A DNA stretch of 64,000 nt from Allodiplogaster sudhausi (GCA_945643635.1 CALZFC010000004.1:2008501-2072500); one strand, 5' to 3'; positions 22,709 to 35,352 are shown, counted from the stretch's first letter. Notes: a model not told the origin generated them from the sequence alone. Translations and numbers: made by a program.

Positions 22709-23060
22709 CTCTCTCCTCTCTGATTGTCTCGTCTCTCTGAGTCTCTCATACCTCTGACTCTCTCGCCGTCTCTTTTTCACCCGGGCTCTCCTCTGGCTTT
22801 CACTCGTCGCCCTAAACCTTACCCAGAGACTTATCCCCATACTGCATAAAACTGCTTCAGTAACCAGAAAGATCAAAAGCATTTGAAACTGATTTTTGTT
22901 GTTCATATTTGTAGTTTAGCAAGCTTTTTAATCGCATTGCTATTGGGATGAGCAGATACATTCAGAATATACAAAGAGGGAAAGCCGCCAATTTTATATC
23001 CGAGTCCTCGCCAGAAGAAAGATTCAGTACAAGGTGTCGTGGTCTAGTTCGGGGTGGCAA
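22709..23060. other. 3' flank of the Gly/Tyr gene
   Basis: A pyrimidine-rich run of ctctgactctct motifs follows the stop (22706-22780). No further coding evidence to 23060. Confidence 0.4.
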
Positions 23061-23190
23061 ACAGACGAGCAAGATGGAGATGTGCAATGTAATATCGCTT
23101 ATTGATGGATCGCTTGAAAAGAGAACAATAGTAAAAGTTAAAGCACATGGGAGAGGCGGTTCGAATGGATGCGCCATCTAGCTTAGCATT
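23061..23190 (+). repeat. Dispersed repeat family A copy
   Basis: gatggagatgtgcaatg, atcgcttgaaaagag and aggcggttcgaatggatgcgcca in the family order. Confidence 0.85.
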
Positions 23191-23319
23191 GCATCTGCGA
23201 GTGAAGCCGATAACCTCCGTGACTTGCTGCAACGGCGACCTCGGCAACGGCTTATGTCCTTGACTCTCTTTCTGCTCCTAGCACTCTTTGGTCTTCTTTT
23301 CTTCCTCTTCTTAAACAGT

Positions 23320-23488
23320 CTCATATCTCTCTTTTTCTACCTATCTCTCTCCTTTCTCTCTCTCTCCCTCTCTCTCTTTCTAGCGTCACAAACCCATTCG
23401 GTTACTTCTAAGCGAGAGAGAGAGAGAGAGAGAGAGAGAGTAAGAAAGAGAGAGAGAGAGTAAGAAAGAGAGAGAGAGAGAGAGTAAG

Positions 23489-23534
<46 letters not shown>

Positions 23535-23540
23535 AAACCA
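23320..23540. repeat. (CT)n then (GA)n inverted microsatellite pair
   Basis: CT-rich sequence (23325-23385) is followed by a 25-base spacer and GA-rich sequence (23413-23530). A transcript could fold this into a long imperfect hairpin. Confidence 0.85.
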
Positions 23541-23936
23541 GAGGAATAAAAGAGGGGAGATGCATAGATGCAGAAGGAAAGGCCATACCATTAGCCTTAT
23601 CTCCGACTGCATGGAATATCGTTTATCAATTATAGTCATGGTTTTTCAATTCTAAACAAGCGTCCGGCCAAACATGCTTAGTGCAAGAAAGAGTACTTTA
23701 TTTGTTCGTGAACGGTTTTAAACCACATGGTAAAAAACCAATGAGCGCTCTATTTCTCTAATTGTTTTTGTTATGATACGATCAATCGTCCTCCATTTAT
23801 ATCGTTTATCAAAAAAATTAATAATACAATCAATTCTTTATAGGTGCTTTGGAGAAGAGAGGAAGAGATCGAAAAAGAAGAGTCTCTGGCTATTTGTTGC
23901 TGATTACGGCAGTGATACTACTTTGAAAGAGTGTCC

Positions 23937-24022
23937 ACAGCGAGACAGAGAGAGGGGGAGAGAGAAAGAGAGAGAGAGAGAGAAGAGAGAAAGAGAAAGA
24001 GAGAGAGAAGAGAGAAAGAAAA

Positions 24023-24063
<41 letters not shown>

Positions 24064-24090
24064 CAGAAAGAGAGAGAGAGAGAAAGAAAC
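23937..24090. repeat. (GA)n tract
   Basis: GA-rich microsatellite with aaag interruptions; no gene context. Confidence 0.9.
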
Positions 24091-25464
24091 TAAGCAAGAG
24101 TAGATTCTGCGTTGAGCATGTTGCCAGACAGACGGACTCCTGTCATTTATCGTTATAGTAGTTATGCTCAATTTATGTTAGACTTTCCGAGTCCGAGCCA
24201 ACGCTAGCGGCTGATTCGCACGGCCAAGCAATATTTTTCGTCATACAAAAAAAAAATCCTGTAATTATGGGCTAAATTAAACTTTCGCGAAAAGGAAGTG
24301 ACTGTAACATATAATTTATTTTCAACTTCCGTTTCAGTAAAGGAGAGCAATGGAAACCACCTTTCATTTGGGGGCGGGGCGTAATTTTTAAGTTTACAAC
24401 AGGTTTAAATTTTTCTCAAAAATACCTTTGTGTATAATTATATTTTATCACTACTTTATTTAATGTCGAGCACGCTTCAATAAATTATAATATGTAAATT
24501 GAGGAGAAAAAAAAATACTGCTTGAAATTAGAAAAAAATATTAAGCGAGCCCTTTGCTTGATTGCAACATTGCAGGGAATGGCAAAGATGTCGCCGACTG
24601 CACAACTCATGCAAGTCGGGCGAAACTCTCTGTGTGTTCATTGATTTTATGCCTCGTTTTATATATATTTACAGACTACAAAAGGAAAAGATTGGAATTC
24701 TAATATCCTATGAATATAGTTAAATTGAAATATTTTATATGCATTATATAAAAGTGAGAGAGCAAAGTTGCATTGTGTACGTGGTCAAGCTGTATTCTTG
24801 ACTCTCATAGACGGTAATGGCCACGGGGTTTAGAAGAGGAAGATGAAGAGGAAAAAGAAGAAGAACGTAGCCGGCCATTTCTCAGCAAGCAAGCGAGTAA
24901 GAATGAGATGAGCAATGTGATTTTGTTTCTTTTGAAGAGCAATTAAAATATCAATGAATGCGCGTGCAACAGGCGCTTAGAATAAGTGCGACATCGACTG
25001 ACTTAAGAGAGCCAATCTGAGAGATTCGACAAGGGCTCTATGTAAGGCATGTCGGGAGCAAAGTTATTTTTTTGATTTTTTTTTCCTTCTAAAGGCTTAT
25101 GAGGCATCTTAAATAGACCTCAAAAATTTTTTTCAAAAAAGTTTATTTTCTTTAGTTTACCATGGATAGGTATGCACCGAAAACCCTTCTTCGTCTTCTT
25201 TTTGTTAGAAACAAAAAGCAGTTTGCGGCAAGCCAATGAGCGAGAGAGAGAGAGAGAGAGATGAGATTTGCAATAGAAAACTGTGTATCTGTTCGAATGG
25301 ATGCGTCATCTTTTAAGAATGAATGTCCGGGCGGACGCGGTTTCTTCAGAAGTGCTTTGAATTAACTACTAGCAAATGTGCTACAAACCAGGGCACTGTC
25401 TAGAACGTCTAGAACTTCTTCGCTCTTAGGAGAGAAAGAGATAAAGAGAGAGAGAGAGAGAGAA

Positions 25465-25552
<88 letters not shown>

Positions 25553-25553
25553 G

Positions 25554-25599
<46 letters not shown>

Positions 25600-25840
25600 G
25601 AGAGAGAGAGAATGAGGGACACATATGGCAGGTGCTTTGAATGAGTGCGGCATCTGCTGATGGATTGCATTGGATATGATTCCGATTGGGAAATGATTCC
25701 GATACCAACTGTGCAAAACCTGATTGTGATTCACATATTTCACTTCTTTTTGCAATTAATTTAAAATCTCTAGTTTTTTTACAACTGATTTTGTTGCTGT
25801 AAGAATAAACAAGAATCTCAAGAACAGTTTTCAAATACTT
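24091..25840. other. Repeat-dominated intergenic DNA
   Basis: Diverged family-A copies are at about 24830-25020 (agcaagcgagtaagaatgag, gcaacaggcgctta) and 25205-25320 (gagatttgcaatag, gttcgaatggatgcgtcatc). A GA tract of about 180 bases is at 25431-25612. No gene is supported. Confidence 0.55.
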
Positions 25841-26690
25841 ATGTGATAAATAAACAGAAGGAGCATAGAGTGGCCGCGTGAGAAAATAATAAACAACAAA
25901 AAGGGAACTTTTTAAAATAAAGTGTTTAAATCGCCGTAAAAGAACAAAAGAATTATTTACAAACATAAGGACAACGAACGACTGCGAGACCGACGAAGGT
26001 TCGATGATCGTTCAAGGATTGTTCGAACACAAGTTGTTATTTGTTTATTTGCATTTAGTAAAAACAACGTTTTTGAAATAGAAAGAAAACGAATTTAAAA
26101 GGAACGTTTTCGCTCTAAATTGAGCCGTAAAATGCATGAAAACATCCTAATCATAACTTTGTTTGATAGCTTGAATCAACTTTCAACTGTCAGCTTTATT
26201 TTTTGAATAAATTCAGTACGTAATGAGATCAACGATTAAATAGAATATGCTGAAGAAATTATATGAATGGAATTGCCTGAAAAGACAAGCAAAATAGTGA
26301 ATACACGTGGAACAGGCGGTTTAAATGGATGCATCATCTACTTCATGACCGCATTTGCACCGATACCGATCGATGTCTGTCCTTTGACAATCTCACTCAT
26401 TGTCTCTCTTGTCTCCCTCCGCTTTCCTCAAAGTGGGCTGTCTTCAGCCCCCCCCCACCCCTTTTCTTCCCCTTCTGTGCCCCTCACTGGCACTCTCCCT
26501 TATTCTCACCGCTCGAATTATTTTTTTTATAACTGGCTATACTTTATGAGAGTGGGCAGACACGTTACTTTGACTTAGCTTCCGCGCTTCTTGGAGAAGT
26601 CTGCTTCCGAAGCAGAAGGCGAAGAAAGCGGAGCCATCTTTCATACTCAAAAAAACTAATAGTCGATGTCGACATCGAAATCGAAAAAAA
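25840..26690 (+). repeat. Composite dispersed repeat (C + A core + B), copy 1
   Basis: Three blocks in order. C is about 25840-26300 (gataaataaacagaagga, gatgatcgttcaaggattg, acacaagttgtta). The A core is at 26305-26345 (caggcggtttaaatggatg, catcatctacttca). B is 26346-26690 (cctccgctttcctcaaagtg, gcttccgaagcagaaggcga, gtcgatgtcgacatc). Other copies: C at 30740-31235, B at 33585-34020, and B inverted at 41510-41830. Confidence 0.8.
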
Positions 26691-27499
26691 TTCCCCAGGG
26701 CAGGTCGTGTTCAAAGGTTACAGACATGCTGTCTTAACGATTGCATTGGGGCACATATCCGATACATTCAGAATTCCTGGTTTTTTATAACTGGTTTACT
26801 TGTTGAAAGCATATAAACAACAAAAGAAGTAACTTCTAAATGAAAAAAGGAAGATAACGACAACGAATAACAGAGATATTGATTATGGTTCGATGACAGT
26901 TCTTGTAAAGTTCCTTTTCCTTTCATCGTTCGAGTGGCGCGAGTCCGAGCTTGGCTCTCATCGCGTCGTGACTGTCGATGAATCTCTCCTCCGAATCTCG
27001 CGCTCACACAGAAAAAATATTCGTGATATTTCACGAAATGAGACACTAATATATTAGCATGATTAGCTACACACTAATACTATTCGTAAAAGATGCAGGA
27101 AGAATTAGTGTGTATGCGAGGAAGTATTCGTAAAACGACGCCTCTTCCAGGAGGATCCCAGAAACGCATGCCATTTTTGCTGTTTTTTAATATTCTCGGA
27201 CAATTTTCGATGTTAATTACCACTCTTTTTCGATAACTAATTACCTAGCCTTGTGACACACCCTCTGCTTCATTATCTCGCTCTTTTTCGCTCTCTCTCT
27301 CACCTTTTATCCGGCTTAAAATCGCACTTAATTTCGCAGCTTTCTCAAGAAAAAATTTGTTTCTATCGATTTCTCTCTCATCTCTCTCACTCTCTCTCTA
27401 TCTCTATCTCACGCTCTCTCTCTCTCCCACCATCCTACGGATTAAGTTAGCTAATCTATCTTGCTTTTGTGAACGGAATATTTCACTGCGTTTGGCATT

Positions 27500-28340
27500 T
27501 CAGTGACAAAACAACAGTGGGTCTTTTGTTGGGGTTTTTTATGCGGATATTTCTTCAATGGAGGTCTTTTTAATCCGGATTAAAAAAGGGTCTTTTAATG
27601 AGGTACAATTTTAATTAGTGTCCTTTTAATGAGGGTCTGAACTATTCACAACATTCTTGTTTTAACAATCATACCAGGTGCTTTTACCTGTGAATAAAAT
27701 GCATATTTGAGTTGCATTTGACAAGCATGCGCTTCTGATATCGTATCTAGTCGCATCTGAATACAACTTAACGTAAACTGTTGTGGAATAATGGTAGGAT
27801 ATATATATATTCATTAAAGAACTTTCGCGTGTTTAGATTTTAAATTTTTTCTTTCTCCGATTTACACAGATTTACATCGATTTGTATATCTATTTATGTT
27901 TTGTATTGCATATAAGGGCGTAAGCCATTGCAATTGTATCTCATTAAGTAAGATCTTGTATGAGAATAAAGAATATATATACATATATATAGCGAGCTAG
28001 TATTATTGCATTTAAAAAAGAACAATTAATAATAGAGCGTTTGTTTTATCTACTATGTAAATAGAAATAATGGCCAATGACACGGACCCGAACAAAACCG
28101 GGTGGGAAAGGAGATTCATTTATTGTTTGACAGTTTATGCATTAAAATTTAATTAAGGATTTTTTTCCAATTTGTTAAGTGGTTCTCTTTTCCGCTGCCG
28201 GTTTTCGTGCATGGTTCATCGATCTACTTGAGGATTTTTATTAACAATTACCAGTCCATTGTTTTCACAGTGTTCGCTTGTTTGTGATTGTCGCTTAAAT
28301 TTGCGAATAGAAGACTGAAATAAGCGTAGTTCATTTCATG
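27500..28340 (+). repeat. Dispersed repeat E, longest copy
   Basis: Contains gtctttttaatccggatt, taattagtgtccttttaatg, ccaggtgcttttacctgtg, atttgagttgcattt, a short AT tract, and ccgggtgggaaaggagattc. The first half recurs at about 39465-39790 and the second half, inverted, at about 41870-42130; a fragment is at 38545-38600. Confidence 0.8.
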
Positions 28341-28384
28341 GTATTATTGTTACTGCCGTGCAAAGATTAGGCATATACTCATGC

Positions 28385-28555
28385 TTTTAGAACTTTCTCT
28401 CTCTCCTCCCCCTCTATTCTCCTGTTCTCTTCTCCCTCTCTCTTCTCAGTCTCTTTTCTCTTCTCCCTCTCTCTTCTATTCTCAATCTCTCTCCTCATCT
28501 CCCTCTCTCTCTTCTCTTCTCACTTTCTCGCTGTCTCTCTCTCTCTCTCTCTTCA
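28385..28555 (+). repeat. CT-rich tract
   Basis: CT-rich microsatellite with ctcttctcc interruptions. Confidence 0.8.
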
Positions 28556-28642
28556 GAAGAAGGAGGAATGGTGAATCGCACAGTGAAAGGCTCGGTGCGA
28601 CCCAAAACCTCCCGCGTAGCTCCATTTCTGAGGATTGCTAAC
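28556..28642 (-). other. Coding-like stretch, unidentified
   Basis: After a ctcag acceptor-like site near 28633, a minus-strand frame reads NGATREVLGRTEPFTVRF then TIPPSS, with unusually even composition and better base composition than its flanks. It runs into the adjoining CT/GA tract. It may be an exon relic. No family recognised. Confidence 0.25.
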
Positions 28643-29184
28643 ACCGTACTTTGAAGTGATCGGGCCGCCAATCGTGGTAATAGTTTTTCCCCTTATGATC
28701 TCCTTTAAGTAGATGACACATCCATTCAATCCGATTTCATAATTCTTTTGTTGCATCTTCAAGCTATTCAAACATAGATCAATAATTTCTCTCAAGATAA
28801 ACAAATTCGTAATATCAAAAAGCGTTATTATAAGGCTTCTATTAAAATATACAAATAAAACAGATAATGACAAGATTTCCTGTTAGCATAAAATAATAAA
28901 TATTAAATAGAATTACTATAGCGTTTCCCATCTCATACTTAATCGAGAGAAGCTCGAAACTAAAATCGCCGAAATATTACTAAAATAAATAAATAAAATA
29001 TAACTATATAAAAATAATGTGAACATTACTTTTTTAATCAAAAATACCGTGAAGAGAAAGTCGACGGAGAACAAACTCCATCGAGATTCTCTGGGCGGCC
29101 GATGCCCGCCACGTGGCCTTTCCAAGAAGATCGTTTATATTTATATTTTATTATTTTTGTGAATCCCAGTCAAATCCATTCTCA

Positions 29185-29370
29185 TCCGGTCTCTCTCTGG
29201 TTCTATCTCGCGCTCTCTCTCTCTCTCTCTCTGCCTCTCTGTCTTTTCCCCTCTCACTGCGCATCTGCCTCTCTCCCTCTTTTTGCCTGTTTCTCTCTCA
29301 CTCTCTGTCTCTCTCGCTCCCTCTCTCTTTGTCTCTCTCGCTCTCACTCTGTCCGTTTCACTCTCTCACC
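29185..29370 (+). repeat. CT-rich tract
   Basis: CT-rich microsatellite with mixed interruptions; no gene context. Confidence 0.8.
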
Positions 29371-29894
29371 CTATTTTATGTCGTTTTATATATGTATTTA
29401 TAAATGAATTCTACAACAATGTAGTAACGATTCGACAGATCTCTGAATCCATTTATCACAGTGCCTCGGCACAAAAGCGCCTGTGCCCATGTACCGGAAC
29501 ACCTCAAAGTCATTATTCTTTTTTTTTCTTCATGAATTTCTTTGTTCGGGCAGAAATATTCTTTAAATTTTTTAGATTAAATATTACGAGAAATATTCTT
29601 AAATTATTGACGTTTATTATTCATTTTAATTATAGCTTACCATGAATATTCAGTCCGTGGTATTCGGTGAAGCGCGCCATGCTTCACGAAAAAATGGATA
29701 AATACTGGTGAGGCAGAGTATTTGTAGGGATGGGCGTTCGCACGAGACAGCTGCTATCACTTTATCAGAGAAGCGAATTAGGAAAAGAGAGATAGTGATG
29801 GAAGATTAAAATGTATTCACTTTTACTAGCTATTTTTAAAGATTAGTCCTACAGGACGAAGATCAAATCGGCTTAGCTCGCCAATGCTGTGCTA

Positions 29895-30040
29895 AAGTAG
29901 ATGACGCATCCATTCAAACCACCTGTTGCATTCATATGTTTTTGGTTGCCTTTTCAAGGGATTCATGTTCAAAGATATTATTCCCTTACAAATCTCATTC
30001 TTAGTCATCTACATATTTGTCCCCAAATGGTCGCCTCCTT
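29895..30040 (-). repeat. Dispersed repeat family A copy
   Basis: In reverse complement: tagatgacgcatccattc, aaaccacctgt, ttgccttttcaaggg, aatctcattcttag. Confidence 0.8.
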
Positions 30041-30187
30041 TCTTTTTCTTTTTTTTCTTCATCTTCTTCTTTTTATCTTTTCCTTTTCTTGTTCTATAAG
30101 CCTCCGTGGAGGTCAGAGTGAATTGAGTGTCAAAAGAGGAACGACTGGGGCAAGCAGCAGCTACTCGTGGCAGAGTTTGTTAGTCAA

Positions 30188-30219
30188 GGAAGAGAGAGAG
30201 AGAGAAAGAGAGAGAGAAC

Positions 30220-30258
<39 letters not shown>

Positions 30259-30262
30259 TTTC
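30188..30262. repeat. (GA)n tract
   Basis: GA-rich microsatellite inside repeat G copy 1, absent from copy 2, so gained after duplication or lost there. Confidence 0.85.
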
Positions 30263-30574
30263 TTCTTGTTCGTCACTGTCTCACCAACCTCCTACACACT
30301 TTGGCTTTCCCACTTATAAAGAGATCGTGATGGAAGAGTCAACTGTTAAATCTTTTGCAAGTTTTTTCTTTATAATTTTAAAGAAATGTTTAAAGTTCGG
30401 TCAAAATAAAGAAATGAAAACAATAATTTTTAAAATAAAGTTATTCATTTGAAGAACCAGCTTCGTGCACAATACTCAGTAGTTAGTTCTCTAGCGATCT
30501 TGTCTCCGTCTCTCTCTCTCTCTCTCTCCCTCTCTTTCTCCCTCCTCCTCTATCTGTTCCATCGTTATGCAATT

Positions 30575-30630
30575 CTCCGCTTTCTTCGCCTTCTGCTTCC
30601 CTTCCGAAGCAGAAGGCGAAGAAAGCGGAG
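30575..30630. repeat. Perfect 25-bp hairpin in repeat B
   Basis: 30575-30599 and 30606-30630 are exact reverse complements with a 6-base loop. Other B copies (26600-26630, 33865-33905, 41610-41650) carry only one arm or a diverged partner, so this copy has a newly perfected palindrome. Confidence 0.9.
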
Positions 30631-30739
30631 CGTTCTCTAATACTCCTAAAAACTAATTGTATCGTCGATGTCGACATTCTGAACTGTAAAACGTCTCATT
30701 GTGAGCTTTTACAATTTGGCAGCTCCTTTCAGAAAAAGT

Positions 30740-31235
30740 TTAACCGTGCTAATGCGATAAATAAACAGAAGAAGCACGGAGTGTGTTAGAAAATATTAAG
30801 CAACAAAAACAAGGAACTTCTTTAATAAAGTGTTTAAATCGCGGCCGTAAATGAACAAAAGAATTATTTATATAAGGACATCGAATGACTGCGAGACTGA
30901 CGAAGGTTTGATGATCGTTCAAGGATTGTTCGAACACAAGTTGTTAATTTGTTTATTTGCATTTAGTAAAGACAATGTTTTGGAAATATAAAGAAAACAA
31001 ATTTAAAAGGAACAATTTCTCTCTAAATTGAGTCATAATATGCGTGAAGATATCCTAATCATAATTTTGTTTGATTGCTTGAATCAACTTTCAACTGTCA
31101 GCTTTATTTTTGAATAAATTCAGCACGTTATGAGATTAACGATTAAATAAAATATGTTGAAGAAATATTATGAATGGAATTTCCCGAAAAAACTAGCAAA
31201 ATAGTGAATACATGTGGAACAGGCGGTTTAAGAGA
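30740..31235 (+). repeat. Repeat C, copy 2
   Basis: Long direct similarity to 25840-26310, e.g. ataaataaacagaagaagca, cgaaggtttgatgatcgttc, aaggattgttcgaacacaag, ending with ggaacaggcggttta. Shorter fragments occur at 26790-27000, 35395-35490 and 54405-54480. Confidence 0.85.
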
Positions 31236-31437
31236 GCCTCTCTGTAAGGATCAACCAGCCCTCAATGGGGGCCTGCCCCGGCGCAAAATTTTCCGATTCA
31301 GTTATCCAAAATTTTATTAGGGGTACTCATACGCACTGTAAAGAATATTAGTAGATCAATTTTGTTATAAAATTTTTTTCCTTGTCTAGGCATGCAAAAG
31401 TAAGGAAAAAGTATAATTTGCCATAAATATCTTTAAC

Positions 31438-33400
31438 ATCAATATTTTTCAATTTTCTTTTTTTTATTGGCATCTCCGTTGAATTCTAAACGAAAACTCT
31501 GTTGATGTATTTGATCAAATGTTATATTTTCATATCGAAAAATAATTTTAAATATTTCAATTTGACCGTTGAATACCTTATACTCAAAACGTTTTGGGTA
31601 CTATATCTCAAATTGTAGAGCGTTAAAAACTGTATAACATATCTTCTTTTCGTTTCATGTATCCTTCCCTAGGGGGGTTAAAAATAGGCTCAAATACGGG
31701 TACCTCGGCGACATCGGATTCAAGGAATGCGTGAAAAAAAGGTTAAATAATTGTTTTAGCATAAAGTGAACCACTTCATTCAATTCAGCGCGTTTTTCTT
31801 GTCAGAAAAGTTATATATCAAAATTCATTAAACTATCGCTTTCCACGAAAAAAACTCATTTTTCGATTTTGCCACCATGGAAAGAAAATTACCTAAAACT
31901 ATTCGAATCGCTATATTTTCGACAGATTCAAAGACTACAGAAGGTGAATAGTACTATTTTGTACGCGACAAAATTATCTACAAAATACCTCATATACATC
32001 TGGATAGGACGTCCCTACCAATGACTGTATCGATTTTCCCATGGCGGTCGCGTCAAAACTGACAGATCAGCATTTTACAACTTTTCGTGCAATCTTAATG
32101 TTTCCTACTCATCCAATACACCATTCTGCTCCACGAAGCATCCTGAGGGCAGAACCGATGTTTATTTTGCAGATTTCCCGTGGTAAAAGCCCGCAAAAGG
32201 GTTTGCATGCGCGCGGAATTGAACCTGCGACCCATGATATCGACATGCACAACCAATACGACAAAATTTCATTTAAAAATTCATTTCCGCAGCCTCTACT
32301 TCTCGCATATTCAACCTATCACCACATTTCATATGCTATTAGATAGCTTTCGCGAATACGAACAATGTTCCCATACATCACATCTTCATGAATAAATTGC
32401 TTGATTTACTTTTTTGTGTTCGAATATTTTGGCGTCTTATTCGGTATTACCATCATTTTACACTTTTTGGCGGATATTTTTATGTCGATAGAGCGCAAAA
32501 ATTGCTATCGATTGATAGTTCAACCTATAAAATTTGTTCAAGCAGTCTCGAGAAATGAATTTTTAAATGAAATTTTGTCGTATTGGTTGTGCACGTCGAT
32601 ATCATGGGTCGCAGGTTCAATTCCGCGCGCATGCAAACCCTTTTGCGGGCTTTTACCACGGGAAATCTGCAAAATAAACATCGGTTCTGCCCTCAGGATG
32701 CTTCGTGGAGCAGAATGGTGTATTGGATGAGTAGGAAACATTAAGATTGCACGAAAAGTTGTAAAATGCTGATCTGTCAGTTTTGACGCGACCGCCATGG
32801 GAAAATCGATACAGTCATTGGTAGGGACGTCCTATCCAGATGTAAATGAGGTATTTTGTAGATAATTTTGTCGCGTACAAAATAGTACTATTCACCTTCT
32901 GTAGTCTTTGAATCTGTCGAAAATATAGCGATTCGAATAGTTTTAGGTCATTTTCTTTCCATGGTGGCAAAATCGAAAAATGAGTTTTTTTCGTGGAAAG
33001 CGATAGTTTAATGAATTTTGATATATAACTTTTCTGACAAGAAAAGCGCGCTGAATTGAATGAAGTGGTTCACTTTATGCTAAAACAATTATTTAACCTT
33101 TTTTTCACGCATTCTTTGAATCCGATGTCGCCGAGGTACCCGTATTTGAGCCTATTTTTAACCCCCCTAGGGAAGGATACATGAAACGAAAAGAAGATAT
33201 GTTATACAGTTTTTAACGCTCTACAATTTGAGATATAGTACCCAAAACGTTTTGAGTATAAGGTATTCAACGGTCAAATTGAAATATTTAAAATTATTTT
33301 TCGATATGAAAATATAACATTTGATCAAATACATCAACAGAGTTTTCGTTTAGAATTCAACGGAGATGCCAATAAAAAAAAGAAAATTGAAAACTATTGA
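31438..33400. mobile_element. Inverted-repeat (foldback) element, ~850-bp arms
   Basis: 31438-32287 is matched in reverse complement by 32552-33400 with only scattered mismatches; the spacer is about 265 bp. Positions pair with a constant sum near 64838. Each arm carries the string gcaggttcaattccgcg, a good match to a tRNA B-box, but no foldable tRNA. No transposase frame is visible, and the open frames (e.g. MAVASKLTDQHF) are identical in both arms simply because the DNA is. The outer ends (atcaatatttttcaatt / aattgaaaactattgat) lack an obvious target duplication. Confidence 0.85.
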
Positions 33401-33584
33401 TTTTGAAGCGAGATACATCAAATCACAAATTATCCATACATTTAACTGTTCACGTAAGTATATTTTTTGAAAAAAAATTTTTGCCATCTAATCTTGTTAC
33501 TGGGGCCCAGTGCCATGTCCGGCAACGTTTTCGCTCTCGAAATCCAACATCTGGATCTGGGGCAGGCCCTACTGGAGGCATACG

Positions 33585-34280
33585 GAGAGGCTCTCTTAAA
33601 AGGATGCATCATCTACTTCAGGACCGTGCACCTACTCCGATGCTTGTTTTTTCACCGTTTTCACTCATTGTCTCTCTTGTCTCCCACCGCTTTCCTCCCA
33701 GTGGGCTGTCTTCAGCCCCTCCCCCCTACCCCTCTTCTTCCCCTTCTGTGTCCCTCTTTGGCACTCTCCCTTATTCTCGCCGCTCAAATAATTTTTTAAA
33801 ACTGGCTATACTGTGCGAGAGTGAGCAGACACGTTACTTTAACTTAGCTTCCGCGCTTCTTGGAGAAGTCTGCTTCCGAAGCAGAAGGCGAAAGAAAACG
33901 GAGCGGTATCTCATACTCCTAAAAACTAATAGTATCGTCGATGTCGACATTCTTAACTTTAGAACGTCTCATTATGAGTTTTTACAATTTGGTAGCTCCT
34001 TTCAGAAAAAGTTAAGGCGGGCGAACATTTTCTCGGCCGCTGCTGACGATTGCGTGCAATCACAGACGTGTCGTTCGATGGATCTTTTCGTTTACCTGAC
34101 GTGCATATTGCAGACCAAAGCGTTAAAAGTTAATAAATAATAGACCCTTAAAAGTTCTAATTTCTGATGGATTTTTTTCTCGATAAATTTGATTTTGGCC
34201 GAAATAAATCACATCAAATTGTTTGACAAGTCATATGACTACTTTATCTCACCTTCAGCAGGGTTTCTTTAACTATTAAA
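33585..34280 (+). repeat. Repeat B, copy 3, with 3' extension
   Basis: Starts aggatgcatcatctacttca and continues through cttccgaagcagaaggcga and gtcgatgtcgacattc. The extension 33975-34260 (ggtagctcctttcagaaaaa, gacgattgcgtgcaatcaca) matches 41225-41560 inverted. Confidence 0.8.
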
Positions 34281-35062
34281 TAAATGAAATACATTTTAGC
34301 TGAAGTGATCTATAAAGAACATTCCCGATAAAATATATTTGTATCAGCAAACTGATGAAGACTATCACACGAATTTTAGCGAAAAATAATTTTCGAAATT
34401 TTTTTGGATCTCTGGGGTGGGATAGCTGAATAGTACCAAAGATAATGTTACTTAGCCGTCTAGCAACAAGCGATGTTAGTTGTGGGCTTTCAGTAAATGT
34501 TTCTGTGTAAGTTCCGAGCAATTTCTTCGTTTTCATTGCCTGAGGTGGTTGCTTCTCGACGAGCTCTCAATCTCTCATAAGAAAGGCTCATTCGACCTGT
34601 TTGAATTGTGGGATGGAGTAGCGCGAAGGAGTTCGACTATGTATCCAGTGGTAGCGGTTTCGCAGTCGGGAGAGAACGAAACTGTTGCCCGCTATAGAAT
34701 AAATCCTATTTTGAATTATCTTATCATTTACCGTCTAAACAATCACTAATTACCTATTTTTTAGAGGAAACCTCTAAAAAAACGGAAAAAAAGACTTTGA
34801 AAATAAAATTATATAAAGGAACTCCTAAAGTTCTTCCCAAACTCAGGAAACATTTCATTTTAATTTCGCTGATTGTGAGCTCAAAATGAAAACTTCATTA
34901 ACATTTGGCCAAAGTGGCGTCAGTTTCGTCAAAATTAATTGCACGGCAGGTGATCATTTGATTTCACTTCACAATTAACAATAAATTACTATCATTCTTG
35001 TTTGCAAATTTTTCAAGAGAATCCAGGTAGTTCTGTGAATCTTCAAATGATGATATATTTCG
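34281..35062. other. Unassigned DNA
   Basis: No gene is supported. A frame at 34480-34749 is open but compositionally unlike the real exons. Confidence 0.35.
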
Positions 35063-35073
35063 CTATCCGAAAT

Positions 35074-35352
35074 TCAACGCTTCAGCATCTTTACCAACTT
35101 GTAGAGTTTCATGTCTTCTTCGTGAAGTTGTTCTCTCGCTGTGACAAGCAAATTCGATGCCGAAATGGCAGCTTGCTGCTTGCGCAGAGTAGTGATTGCC
35201 GAGTCGCACGCAACAATGTGTTCTGAGAACAGCTGGGCAGTGTTCTCCCAGCTCTTCGAGCTGTTCGTTAGGTTCTCTCGAATCTTGCCGCTCTTTACTG
35301 CAGAAGGCCTTTTCTTTTTCTGCTTCTGGGAAGTAGCAGGCGTGAGATTCAC
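35074..35352 (-). CDS. Possible 92-residue helical protein or terminal exon
   Basis: An uninterrupted minus-strand frame begins MNLTPATSQKQKKK and continues IRENLTNSSKSWENT, LFSEHIVACDSAITTL, LLVTAREQLHEEDM and ends LYKLVKMLKR. The amphipathic, Leu/Glu/Lys/Gln-rich composition suggests a coiled coil. Repeat C begins within 50 bases of its 5' side, so upstream exons, if any, are displaced. No family recognised. A chance frame is possible, but the composition is protein-like. Confidence 0.4.
   Translation of the reverse strand: MNLTPATSQKQKKKRPSAVKSGKIRENLTNSSKSWENTAQLFSEHIVACDSAITTLRKQQAAISASNLLVTAREQLHEEDMKLYKLVKMLKR

Larger units (their letters stand above)
29400..30500 (-). repeat. Segmental repeat G, copy 1 (with a possible small exon)
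   Basis: About 1.1 kb matches 37795-38960 in the same order: cagtgcctcggcacaaaagc, tcatgaatttctttgttcgg, tccgtggtattcggtgaagc, cagctgctatcactttatca, a family-A copy and a 3' block with aagaaccagctt. On the minus strand, 29680-29641 reads MARFTEYHGLNIHG followed by a gtaag donor, and the same 40-base block is intact in the second copy. Confidence 0.75.

Noticed and set aside
32041..32346. 101-residue frame MAVASKLTDQHF... with ARGIEPATH-like text
   Set aside because: The same frame appears in both arms of the foldback element, so identity comes from the DNA palindrome; this kind of text is typical of translated repeat DNA with a B-box-like string.
32575..32650. tRNA-like region (ggttcaattcc) in the foldback element
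   Set aside because: The B-box is good but the T-stem has mismatches, and no D-arm, anticodon arm or acceptor stem forms around it.
34480..34749. 89-residue plus-strand frame MWAFSKCFC...
   Set aside because: No splice signals, no homology and mixed composition in a repeat field; probably chance.
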